DNA of 64,000 nucleotides. Source: Salarias fasciatus (taxonomy: Eukaryota; Chordata; Actinopteri; Blenniiformes; Blenniidae). The DNA lies in contig NC_043756.1 of NCBI RefSeq assembly GCF_902148845.1, positions 28,108,450-28,172,449 on the forward strand, written 5' to 3'. Of the stretch, positions 48,421 to 59,100 are shown piece after piece (the stretch's first letter is position 1; each line of letters starts with the position of its first letter). A program made the translations under genes and the position numbers. Below the pieces are notes generated by a model that worked only from the letters and a program-made list of their open reading frames with translations, was not told the origin of the DNA and did no database searches.

Positions 48421-48936
48421 GCATTGATAAAATCTAAAGTGGGGAGAGTCTTACTTTCCTTCTGTGGTTTCGAGAGCGTTCATCACATTCAACCTCAGAG
48501 AACATCGCGAATCATCTCAGAAACACAACCACAGATTGTCACACTCTTTTCTACGCTTTTCATCAATCATAATTTGTACACGCTGTTCTTTCCATTTTGA
48601 TTTATATGATAAAAATCCCCCCGTCCTGTGTCGTTTAATCTTGATCAATTAAAAAATGTAGAATGAATCATCTGCTTTTAGTCTCCAACAGAAGAGATTG
48701 ATCCTATTAAAACTAAAATAAATCCATGAGCTTTTAAGCATTGTTTTGGTATATTTTGATTAAAACTTGAAACATTTTGTAACCAATGCAGGTTTCTTCT
48801 GGTTTAGATTTGAAGATAAAATCGTCCTGACACCAGATCTCCGTGTGGGCAGACATTTCCGGAGGCTCACCACCCATAAACACCCCACCATTCTCTCCAC
48901 TTCGCAACATTGCAGAAACATCGAACACTTTGGATT

Positions 48937-51024
48937 ATGCTTCTGATCATCGCAGTGTTTCTTCTTGCTGTGGGTAAGTGTGTGCACCATGAAAGTAAAT
49001 GTTCAGAACTGTGTCCAGGAAATGTGGTCATTTTATAAGACAAAGGTGAAAAGTTTGTATTTCAACAAAGTCAGTATGTTTAGCGGATGGAGGATGTTTT
49101 AGTGACGACCCTGAATTTTGTAAAAGAAGCTATTTTGCAATGACAGCAACAAGAAGATACAAAGAAAAATGTAGAAACAAATACAAATGTGAATATCTAG
49201 AAATATTGTAAATAAAGGGTTTTGTTAATGACAGGAAAGCAAGAGTTAGTCTGTCTGTCCAGTTAATCAGGAAATACAGGCTGCAGTGGTGGTGTGGTTA
49301 AAGTGTGGTTAAAGAAAAAAAAATAAACACTCAGCTTGTGAGGAAGAATTTTTGAGGGCGATTTGTAGATTACACCATCATAATTTAGAAGTGAAGGAAG
49401 ACTTGTTACAGTAAAGAAAACCAATACTGGATTTCAGTGGCGGACCGTGCATTTCACACTAAGGCCTTCAGAACAGATCCGCCTGAACCAATCCACCTCT
49501 CAATAACTATTTTGTCTACAAAAAAAAATCTTATTATGCAGATATGCATATAAAGAGTTGTTGCACAGCAGATAGATACTTGTGCAGCCAGAATAAATGC
49601 CTTTGCTGAAGTGCACAATTCTCCTACTACATCTGTGCACATACAATGAGCATCAACAACTTAATAAAACAGCAATATTATTTAGGAAAAGAGGAACATT
49701 TTACTCACCAAAATCCCGATTATTTGAAAACAAAATACATCCTCCTTTCCTTCCTCAAAAAGAGTTCAATTGCTCTGTCATATAGATTATCCGTGTGTTT
49801 CAGTTCCATAAAGCCAGGGCTGAAAGTCCAGCTGCCCTGTGGTATTTCTGGCATAAGTTTTATTTCTCTTCAGGGCTTCTTCTTCTTCTTCTTTGGAATA
49901 ATTGCGGTAGGCGACCAACAACTTAGGTGCATACCGCCCCCTACTGTATCTCTTGGTGAATGTAAATCAGAGGGCCTGGATATGCTGTTGTTAGAAGCTA
50001 GAAGGCGCTGAGTCACCAACTCGAAATCTGATTGGTTGAAGCAACTGTCTGATTGGTTGAAGCAGCTGTCTGTTTGACGCTTCACTTTACTTCACTGCGC
50101 CATCGGGAACGGAAAGCGAAGGCCTCGGGCAGATTTCTTTGACCCTAGCAACAGATGATGCCTGAAATCTGATTGGTTAAATTATTTAATATGAAAAAAA
50201 ACATGTCTGGAAGCAGCGCAACCACGGGAAAACTATGAAAGGAACTGGAGCATACCGTTTGGAATCATTAATTATTTATGGACAAAATATAATTTACATC
50301 AGTCTGTAATTCAGATAATTTTTAGGCCAGCAGAGAAGGCTTTGCAGGCCCTGACGGCCCACCACTGCTGGATTTCACTGCAGTGGGTTTCGATTACAGA
50401 GAGCGAGATATTTTTTTAAAGTCTCTTTTTTGCATATATCTGTTAAAAAAATGCATTCAGTTTTATTAGTGGATAGGAGATATCAGGTAGCTAAAGATGT
50501 TGTCATCAGCATACAGACGCACACGAGGGTCACCTGCACCAAGCGCTTTCTTTTAGTTGAGTATTTTATGCTGAAGCTGGGGCAATTCAGTGTTGTGGAT
50601 GTCGAGGTAAAAAGCCGGCCTGCTGGGTCTCCCTGTGGTGGTCGGATGTTTCCCAGGACAGGCGGGGGCTGAGGCCTGGCAGAAGCTGAACTGTCCCCTG
50701 GAGGAGCAGCACCGCGGCCTCCCGATGGTCTGGTGCCGCCGGACCTCCTGGGACTGCTGCAGCGGCCTCTCCTTCAGCCCCGCGGAGGCCCTGCTGGACC
50801 GCGGCCGGCTGAAGGTGACCCTCAGCCCCGACTCCCTCTCCGTGGAGGTGCTGGAGCCGGACCTGGACCTCGGAGAGGGGATGTACTGGTGCGGCCGCCT
50901 GGGAGGAAATGGAACCATCATCAAGCTGGCAGAAGTCCACATCTACAGCTGTGAGTGGAAGGAGAGCGGGAAGTTTCTACGCTTCCAAAGGCAACGCTCT
51001 GCTCCGGGTACCGTAGACTGTTAA

Positions 51025-51062
<38 letters not shown>

Positions 51063-52429
51063 CAAGGTGCTGAAGGTCAGTACTGGTCATGAAAAGAAAT
51101 GGTATTCATGAATTCCTACTAACAACCAAAAAAAATTTTTTGGCCAATTTGAACGTAATAAAGCCAATAAAATGATAGCTCACACACATAATGAAATAGT
51201 AGAACATTTTGTTACAGTTGAAAAAGTGCTAGTATGTATCCTGAATGAATGGCAAACCATGTCCATTCTACCTATTTTTTTCATAAAGAAGTGAACAAAA
51301 TCGGCAAAAAAATCTTTATTTTCCAAGAAACAGTTAAATTTTTACAGAATGTTTTTTTTTTTACGACCGATTATCGTTGTAAAAACTATTGCTTACCTTC
51401 TTACATTACTGGTGTGAAGCTATATTCTGAATGTTTTCTCATCATGTGACTTACAACTAATACTTAATGGAAGACATGATCCTTCACCGAGTGGTTTGTA
51501 GCGGTGACGTCTGGTGATCTCAGCGGGGAGGAAGGACCTGTGGCGTCTCTCCTTCAGCTGCTCACAGCATCCTGCGTGGCGCCAGCTCTCCAGCGCCAAT
51601 GACGCTGCTTAAAACAACCCACCTGCATCGTCACCGTTTGTTCTCACCTGCAGCCTTTGCATCCTACCTGTGGAGCATGGCCCGCTGGACTCTGGTGCCT
51701 CTGCTGCCCTCGTGGTCATCCTCATCAACTGCATCCTCTGCAGGAGTGAGTTCAGCTTTTTGACCTTGTAGCTTCGAACGTCGTTCTTTTGGACTGAAAA
51801 CTGACAGCTCAGTGGAACATCGCAGCCTTTTGATCGCTTTAATTCAAACAATTTAAACATTCATTTAAGATATTTTACCTCTGGATCAAAGTCTAAGTAA
51901 TTTGACATTTCAAAGGATTAAGAACAGCTCAGATGTGAATTTTAACCTGAAATCTCATTTGTCTTCCCAAAATGAGTGAAAAGCTAAAAATTGGAATATT
52001 TACACGAAAATACAAAAGTGCTTCAGTAATATAGTTTCCCAAGTTATTGTCTGAATTGTTTCATGTTTATTCTTGCATTCAAAATGTTACTGTTTTGGTG
52101 ATTTATTCTTATTTAGAGGATTCTTTGGTGAAAGGATTTATTGGTAAAATGTCATGTTGTAATTTAAAGACTGGTGTGAAACATCAGGCCCAGGATGCCA
52201 CATGAAGGGAGGCTCATCAAGAAACTTGATTTTTCACACAAGTAATTTCTTTTTTTGTTGTTGTTTCACAGCTGCACCTAAAGCCATTCGCAAGGTAAAA
52301 AAGTCATCCATGTTTCTACTCGGATTTCTGTCCTTATTTGTTCCTAGAGTTAATTCTGTGATTTTCCTCCAGCGAGCCGTGGATTTTCAGGATGAAGCGG
52401 CGGAGAGCAGAAATACACGACAGCGCTAA
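48937..52429 (+). CDS. Immunoglobulin V-set receptor, CD300/TREM/pIgR-like, with a frame break in the transmembrane exon
   Basis: Type I immune-receptor-like protein of about 167 aa. Exons: 48937-48973 (signal peptide MLLIIAVFLLAVG), 50657-50950 (one V-set domain), 51654-51745 (transmembrane), 52272-52294 and 52373-52429 (cytoplasmic tail, stop at 52427-52429). The Ig domain has Cys25, MVWCRR, a DCC pair and the F-strand GEGMYWCG (Cys91), the pattern of CD300/TREM/pIgR-like domains. The acceptor phase enters SFASYLWSMARWTLVPLLP. The hydrophobic remainder LVVILINCILCR lies one frame away and is the frame that joins the tail exons. The exon set sums to 503 nt, one short of a multiple of three. 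No ITIM or lysine in the membrane segment is visible. It is either a pseudogene, an allele or a base-call error at the CCC of 51707-51709. Confidence 0.65.
49435..50367. mobile_element. hAT-type non-autonomous DNA transposon, 933 bp, inside intron 1 of the Ig receptor
   Basis: Left end CAGTGGCGGACCGTGCATTT, right end complement CAGTGGTGGGCCGTCAGGGC. Both ends continue into ...GGCCTTC / ...AGCCTTC, giving imperfect inverted repeats of about 34 bp. It is flanked on each side by the identical 8-bp direct repeat CTGGATTT (49427-49434 and 50368-50375). The 8-bp duplication and CAGTGG ends point to the hAT superfamily. No transposase reading frame of useful length is present. The intact duplication suggests a relatively recent insertion. 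Confidence 0.8.
51025..51059 (+). repeat. Uninterrupted poly-G tract in Ig receptor intron 2
   Basis: 35 consecutive G, 75 bases after the Ig exon donor. Length is likely unreliable in any assembly. Confidence 0.95.
51060..51653 (+). other. Remainder of Ig receptor intron 2
   Basis: About 590 bases of intron with no further Ig or stalk exon that fits the phases. Confidence 0.5.
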
Positions 52430-52450
52430 GACATGCAGACGTCCTCAGAG

Positions 52451-52456
52451 ATTAAA
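52451..52456 (+). terminator. Candidate poly(A) signal of the Ig receptor
   Basis: ATTAAA 22 bases past the stop. A canonical AATAAA lies about 145 bases past the stop (near 52575). Confidence 0.45.
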
Positions 52457-52506
52457 ACAACAAAAACAAGAAAACAAGCCTCTTTTTATGAAGAAATAAG
52501 TTTGCA

Positions 52507-52512
52507 TTTATT
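52507..52512 (-). terminator. Candidate distal poly(A) signal of rabl6
   Basis: TTTATT on the plus strand. Using it would give rabl6 a 3.6-kb 3' UTR ending beside the 3' end of the Ig receptor. Other minus-strand signals (e.g. about 53549) allow shorter forms. Confidence 0.35.
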
Positions 52513-52519
52513 GGGCAGA

Positions 52520-54653
52520 CCAAACGTCAGCAAACTCACACACAGTGTAAAGATGGAGCATGTCATGGGGTGAAAAATAAAAGAAGCCGCTCCGTTCCAG
52601 AAGGTTTCCACGCGGCGCCATGCTGGAGCGGAGGGCTTCACTTCTATAGATCTATTTCTGTTCTCTATACATTCTGTTCCTGCTGTACATTGAAGTCTCG
52701 TGCTTGGCTTGAAACTGTGCTGTCAGCATTCATCCTCAATGTACGACGACGTGTTCAAGGCCACAAAAACAAAAAAACATTTAGCTCAATTTACAGTCTG
52801 AGAACAAAGTCAAAAAATTAAGTCGACAGCCGAAATGTGGAGGAGAGAGGCGAAAGATGAAAAGTTATATACAAAACCATGAAAAATAATCCACCTTACA
52901 GTTGACAGGTTGAGAACAAGCTCAAGGTAAAGTTGAGATATGCCTGAAAAATATGGGTATTGGGAGACTGAAGTCCACATGTTGTGAACTCAGGTTGAAA
53001 ATTGAGATGTTACAAAAACAAAAAAAAAAACCAGTCTAAAAATCAGGAATAAAGTTAAGAAAAGAAACAAAGTCCATCATTATGTTGGAATATTTTTGAT
53101 ATATCAAAAAAGAAGAGGCGAGCAGCTGAGAACCCTACTAAGTGAAAAATGAATAAAATTTCAATCTCAATGTATCGAGAATAAAGTGGGAAGATTGAAA
53201 ATATGAAGGGCAGAGCGGGGACGGTGAGTTGAAAAGCCATCAACGACGTCAAAATAAACCGATACCTGGCCAGTTATGACAAAAAGCGCTGAGAAGATAG
53301 AAATGTGATGGATACATCAGGAAAAAGAAAAATGCAGCTGAAATATAAAAAACAAACTGGAACTAACGCTGAAATATTGAGGATAAATAGAGGATAAAAG
53401 TACGATGCGAAGAATTGAAGAGAAAGTCAAGAAGAGCTTCAATGAAAAGTAAAGTTTTTTTCCTCAAAGAAAGCTGAATCAAAATCAAGATTGAAGAGTT
53501 TTTGCCATTATTGCATCACGTCGACTTCAAACTCAGAATGTAAAAATAAAAATCTTTATTTCTCTATTTTTTTAGCGTGGCTCTGACACGTCGTCATGAC
53601 GATACAGAAAGAAAGAAACAACGGGAGGAAACAGTATTCAGGATCAATGCTGCATAGTTTCAACTTTGGAATATCAAACAGTGTTTTCTTTGTAAACCGA
53701 GTGTGTTCATGTGTGAGTCTCTCTGAGATGTATGAAAACTAAACATTAAAAATCAAAGCAGTGAAGATTTTTCATATTTTTTTTTTTTTTTAAAAGGTAC
53801 AGTACGTAAGATTTCAGTAATACCACGTTTGTGCACCGGGTGGCAGCACAGTCACTTTTTCTTCTTTTTTTGCAGTTTGTTGTTCGTTGTTTGCGAGAGA
53901 TAAAATCTGCCGTTTCTTTTTTATGGGAAGAGTCAAACTGACTCAATGCACCACCTTGTGGTAGAACACGGTATTGCAAGACTGGCCATGCTTCAACTGG
54001 CTTGTGTCTGTAAAACTCCAGACAGAAAGCAGTGACGGTCTAAAGGTACGATACTTCCGATTTAAGCTGCTTGGGGTCTTTAGGGGAGGTGCAGTCTGTT
54101 TGTCTGAATGACAGTTAGCATGAACCATAAACTCCCAATTTAAAACGACTCGCAGCAGCCTCAAGTGTGGTAAACGGGTATTATAAGGCAGACTGCGGAG
54201 GGATTCACTGAACCATCTAACAGGCTAGCCATAGTCCAACACTTTGATGACAGAGTCTAAGCTGCTTCAGACAGATTTTACATTGTGACTTTTAAAGATA
54301 GAACACGGAAGATTTGGTAACCATTGGCGTCTTCTGTTGGCTGCAGCATCTAGTCTGTTCATCATCCAACTGCTGGTGAAGCCTTGACTTCTGAACTAAC
54401 TCAGTGGGAATCTGCGCCGACGTGACTCACTGCACCCTCTTGTGGTACAAAGCGGTATTACAAGCCCAAATACTTGGTTAGGTTACAAAAACAAAAGTGT
54501 TGAAGTTCTCGAACAAACGTCCTTAAAGTTCTCACACATTCAGACATTAAAAAGGATCCATCGCGTAGCTTTAGCTTTCAAGGGAGACGGAGTAAAAATT
54601 CAGAGATATGAGATGACCCTTTTGGATGGAGGTTGGATGGAGGGGGGGAAAAA

Positions 54654-54689
<36 letters not shown>

Positions 54690-56106
54690 GACAAAACAAG
54701 ACAGACACTTTGCAATGGAAGAAGCAATAAATAACTCAATGAGGAAAAGTTACAGAGGATCAAACAAACAAATACACCGATTCACTGCAATCTTACGTCA
54801 GGTTTTAAGAGCGACTCGGACCCCCGCTGGAGGGCCGAGACCACAGTGAGAGCCCACCGAGCGGCGCCACAGGTTCCAGTGAGAACAGGTTCTGTCCCTC
54901 CCGGTGGCCTCCGTTGAGGCCGAGCAGCAGGAAACGCAGGGAGGAGTTTGAACGCAGCCCCGGGGGGTGGAGCACGCCAACGGTGCACGGCGCGGTCGCA
55001 AGCGAGCGTTAGTTCCAGCGACTTCAGAATGACACGAAAGCGACTATGGAACACATGGCCGCAGCCGCAGAGTTTGGCTAACGAGAGGACGTCCACGCTA
55101 AGCTAGCTCCTTTCTAGAGTTAGTTCCCAACCTGCCGCACAGCGTGGGAAATGCTCAATTCCATCACTTTTTGTACTTCTCTCTTTATTTTGATAATTTA
55201 AATCCTTTTCAGGTTCATTGGAAAGTAACTTCAATATAAATTTATTCTCATGATTAAAAGCAAATATCTCCCATCAGGTCGTTATCTTAAAAGTACTCCG
55301 TCAGATGGTGTAGCCAATACCAGCTACAAGCTAACGCTATGGTTCCATCTTTTATGTTCCTGGGAGTTACTTCATGATTAAAAAGATAAGCAGGAGTTTC
55401 TTGAAATAATGAAAAGAAAAAGAACTTTTTCAAATAGTGGAAGAAGAAAGATTAAAAACAAGAAGCTGGCGTTTCACTGGCTGCAATGCTAAAGGTAACT
55501 AATGCTAATGTTACTCTGACTGGTGAAGAGAAGTGTAGCGAAGTAGCAACCATAGCACAGGGAGAGGCAGCAGCTCTAAAACCGTTTGACAGCACTGGTA
55601 ACAAACCTTGATGTGATCAATTTCATGAAAACAATGAATTATTAGGAGATTATGACCCAAAGCGGTGGCGTCTCCGTAAACAATTCCTCACGGATATTGA
55701 GATTTAGCTGACTTAGCGTGGACGTAAACTTCTGAAGACCTTCTTTGAATCAGAGTTCGTTATGAGTCACGAGACAGAATCTGCCATCGACAAGTAGAAA
55801 AGAAATAAAGTAAGGAGTGAGTGGTCACTGTGAGCATGCTCTCCGTTATCACACCGACCACACGGACACACGACAGCAGAACCGTATTTACAGTTTGGAT
55901 GGGACCGTTCAGTCTGGAGTCTCGGCTCGGTAGAGTACGTGCGGCGGGCGGCATCCTCGTGCGCTCCGGCCGGGTTGGAATGGAAGTGACAGCAGTAGTG
56001 CAGATGAGGGGTGGGGCGTACGTACCGGGGTCCTGGGGTAGGTCTGACCGGGGCGTATGGCTTGGAGACGCTGCTTTACGCACACAGAGTCAACACGGCG
56101 GTGCTC
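52520..56106 (-). other. rabl6 3' UTR and downstream DNA
   Basis: No coding exon. Contains A-rich low-complexity DNA (52840-53480), a two-copy repeat at 53798-54470, a (CA)14 tract at about 54657-54686, and GC-richer sequence at 54800-55090 that I could not assign to a gene. Confidence 0.45.
53798..54470. repeat. Two diverged direct copies of an interspersed repeat
   Basis: Copy 1 (about 53798-54000) ends ACTCAATGCACCACCTTGTG, GTAGAACACGGTATTGCAAG. Copy 2 (about 54290-54470) ends ACTCACTGCACCCTCTTGTG, GTACAAAGCGGTATTACAAG. Both open with a '(GT)AAGATTT' segment. Family unknown to me. Confidence 0.55.
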
Positions 56107-59100
56107 TTAGAGCTCCTCGTAGTCGCCGTCGTCTCTCTTGACCGCCGCCGCCCCGCCGCCGCCCAGAAAGTCCTCCAGCTCGTCCACGTCGGTCTTCTTG
56201 CTCCGGGACGACTTCTTCTTCTTCTTCTCTTTGTCGTCCCCGGCCGCGGCCTCGTCCTTCTCCTTCTTCTTGTGTTTGTGTTTCTTCTTGTTCTTGTCGT
56301 CCTCCTGCAGACGGACGGACACGAGTTAAAGACGCCGATCACCCTCAGGAAAACAGCAGCACGAACAACACCTTCACCTCTTTGCTCTTCTTCTTCTTCT
56401 TCTTCTTGTCCTTAGACGGATGCTTGCCTTCTTTCTCTAAAGAACAAGAAATCAGATTCAAAGAGCTTTTTTTTTTAAAAAAAAAAAAAAAAGATTCTAA
56501 TCATTTTAAAAAAGTGTTGAAATAACTTTCAGTGACTTCAACGTTGCAAAAAACTTATTTGGAAGTTGTACAACTTGCTAAAATGTGAATGAAATCATGC
56601 TAAAAAAAATTAAAAATGCTGTACTTGAGTGTGTTTATGTGTTTCAGTCGAACTCATGACCTTATTTGTTTCAATTATAGTTTAAGTCCCTAAAATGGGA
56701 AAAACTGGGTGGTAAGGGTAAGGTAAGGTAGAAGCCTATATTTTATATTTTATTTACATTGCATTTTAGGAGAGACATTCTTGAAAATGTGGAGATAACT
56801 CAAAGAATCTGAGATAACTTGGTGAAATCAGTGTTTTTGGTCAGTTTTGCACTTTTTAACAGATTTGAAGATAAAAAGAAATTTTCATCAGGAAGTCTGC
56901 CTTTCACCAAAAATGACCGCGGAGGAGAGTCTGAGTAACGTGGTTCAAACTCTGAGAAACGGGATCGGGTGTGAGTTTATGGGGGAGCTTGCCTTCCTGG
57001 TCCTCGCTGCTGTCCTTGGTGGGCGGAGCCTCCTCCTGGAATCCCAGGCCGAACAGGTCGGCGTCGTCCTTGGGCTTGAAGGAGATGACGGTGGGCTTCA
57101 GCGGCTCGGGCACCTTGGCCAGCTGCACGTCATCGTCGGAGAGGTCGGACAGAAGCTCGTCTCTGACCGGGAACGCTTCCTGAAAGGCAGCAGATTCAGC
57201 ACTCCAGTCACTGTCTCCTCATAACTGGACCAGAGCATCATAAACTCCTGAACGCCGCATGAAGGAGGGTAATGTTCTTTAGTTTGAGAAGTCCGCTGGC
57301 TGCGGTCAGTCTCTTCCTCCTCACCTTTGCTATTTTTGGAGTGTCTGAAGCTTCAGACTCGAAGTCCGGGTCGTCCATGACGAACGAGAGCATCTGCTGA
57401 GCCACGGGGGCCTCGGGGTCCGTGTCCGAGTCCTCGGCTCTGGGCGTGCCCGCCTTCTTCTTGGTCTGGTGTCGAGCCGGCTGCTCAGTCGTAGGGGTCA
57501 AAGTGAGGGAGATGGGGGCCGCGTTGGGACCCCGGGGCTCCACCGGTTTAGACGGACCCTTTGGTTTAGTGATGTGGATCACAGGCCTAAAACAGGGCGA
57601 TGAGGGAAAGAGTCAATATTGCCACATAATGTGCATTTCCCCTCAATTTACACCAATAGCAGGTTTTTACAAAGCTGTGACATTAAAGCTATCTGCTTCA
57701 AATCTCCTATCTGTACAGGGCTTGTTTTGCTGCAGCTAAGATTCGCATTTGTTATCTGAAAATGGAAGAAACCAGAGGAAATCACACTGTCAGGGTTCCA
57801 AGCAGAGGAAACCGCAGAGCTTGGTCTCAGCTCGGCTCGTTTATCTCAGCGCGTCACTGACAAACTACTTCTTCAAACTAAACTTGAATGGAAATGTTAT
57901 TTACCCTGAGAATTCAGGGCTAAAGAGGCACTGTATCATACACATTGCTGACTGATGGGAATCTATAGCAGCCGAGTCTGTGTGAAGAGAGGCGTGCAGC
58001 AGGCGGCTGCGTCTGCTCCCCCATCTCAGACAAAAATCAGTGAATTTAGTTTTTTTGCCAGTAGAGTTTGTTTGTGTATTTCAGCGGGTTTCCTTTGCCC
58101 TCAGTCTAAACTTGCAGGCTCAGTTTCTTTGCAGCCTGATAGTTTACACTGAGGATAAAGAAAAAAAAAACTTGAAGTATATGAAAAAAAAACAAAGGGG
58201 GTCACTACAGGCACACACAGATAGTACACACAGACACACACACACAGACACACACGTGGACATATTGCGAAATGGAACTGAAACTAGATAAAATCACTGG
58301 ATTATACTTATCTGAGGTGTGTGTGTAGTTCTATGTATGTACAATGTGTGTGCATATATAACCATGTAAAAACACATACAGCATTTCAAATATATACCTA
58401 ATTAATAACACGTTCAGTATGAAATGAGGTAAAGCATTTCATGATGACACTTGAACCCCTGGAAAGATAGACGTACGCTTTCAGGTCAGGCTCACTGTCC
58501 AGGTCCTGGTCCTGTGTGACCAGCGGAGGCGCTGGGACCCCCTCCTCCTCGTCACTGGTCAGGGTGATGTCTTTGCTGGGGGGCAGGGTCTTGGGCTGGG
58601 GCAGGCCGGGCTCGGTGTCGTCGGGGTCGAGCTCGTCCTGGAAGCCGGACACCATGGGGTTCCCTCTGCCCTCCCCATCGCTGCGTCGCAGACAGACGGG
58701 AGGAGAGCAGACACTCGGTGAGGAGCGGCGGGGTCACGTGATCAAAATAAATCAGGTCAAAACTGAAAAACCGAGCCGAGTCCAGGAGAGGAAAATGGCT
58801 GAACTCATAAAAGATCTCCGACTAAGTTTCAGTTTTTGGTCAGTAATACATTAAAGCATCTGAATACAAGAACCGATGGTAAAAACAGCTTAAGGTAGGT
58901 GAGGCACCTGTCGCTGTCCACAGCTGGAGTCGGGGCCGGGGCCGGCTGGGCCGTCTTGTTTTTGGAGGGGAGGCTGTCCTCCAGGAAACTTCTGTCCAGT
59001 CGCTCGTCCGGCACGAAGTCGTCCACGCTCTGCACCTTGGCGGGACACGCCGGGGCGGCCGGCTCCTCTGAGGAGAACATGGAGACAAGGGTAATCAGAC

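Noticed and set aside
49800-49870. KPGLKVQLPCGISG, which looks like the B strand of an Ig domain after a TTTCAG acceptor
   Set aside because: It lies inside the hAT-type element, has no matching F strand, and adding it breaks the phases of the receptor exons. Probably coincidence.
51515-51600. Possible extra stalk exon of the Ig receptor between the Ig and transmembrane exons
   Set aside because: A 16-bp exon could be invented to rescue the phase, but it has weak splice sites and loses the well-formed LWSMARWTLVPLLP segment.
54782-55096. 104-codon minus-strand frame in GC-rich DNA downstream of rabl6
   Set aside because: No family resemblance, Arg/Pro-rich composition from GC content, and no splice context. 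Left unassigned.
56138-56415. Plus-strand Leu/Ser/Phe-rich frames opposite the rabl6 tail
   Set aside because: They are antisense shadows of the Lys-rich rabl6 exons.
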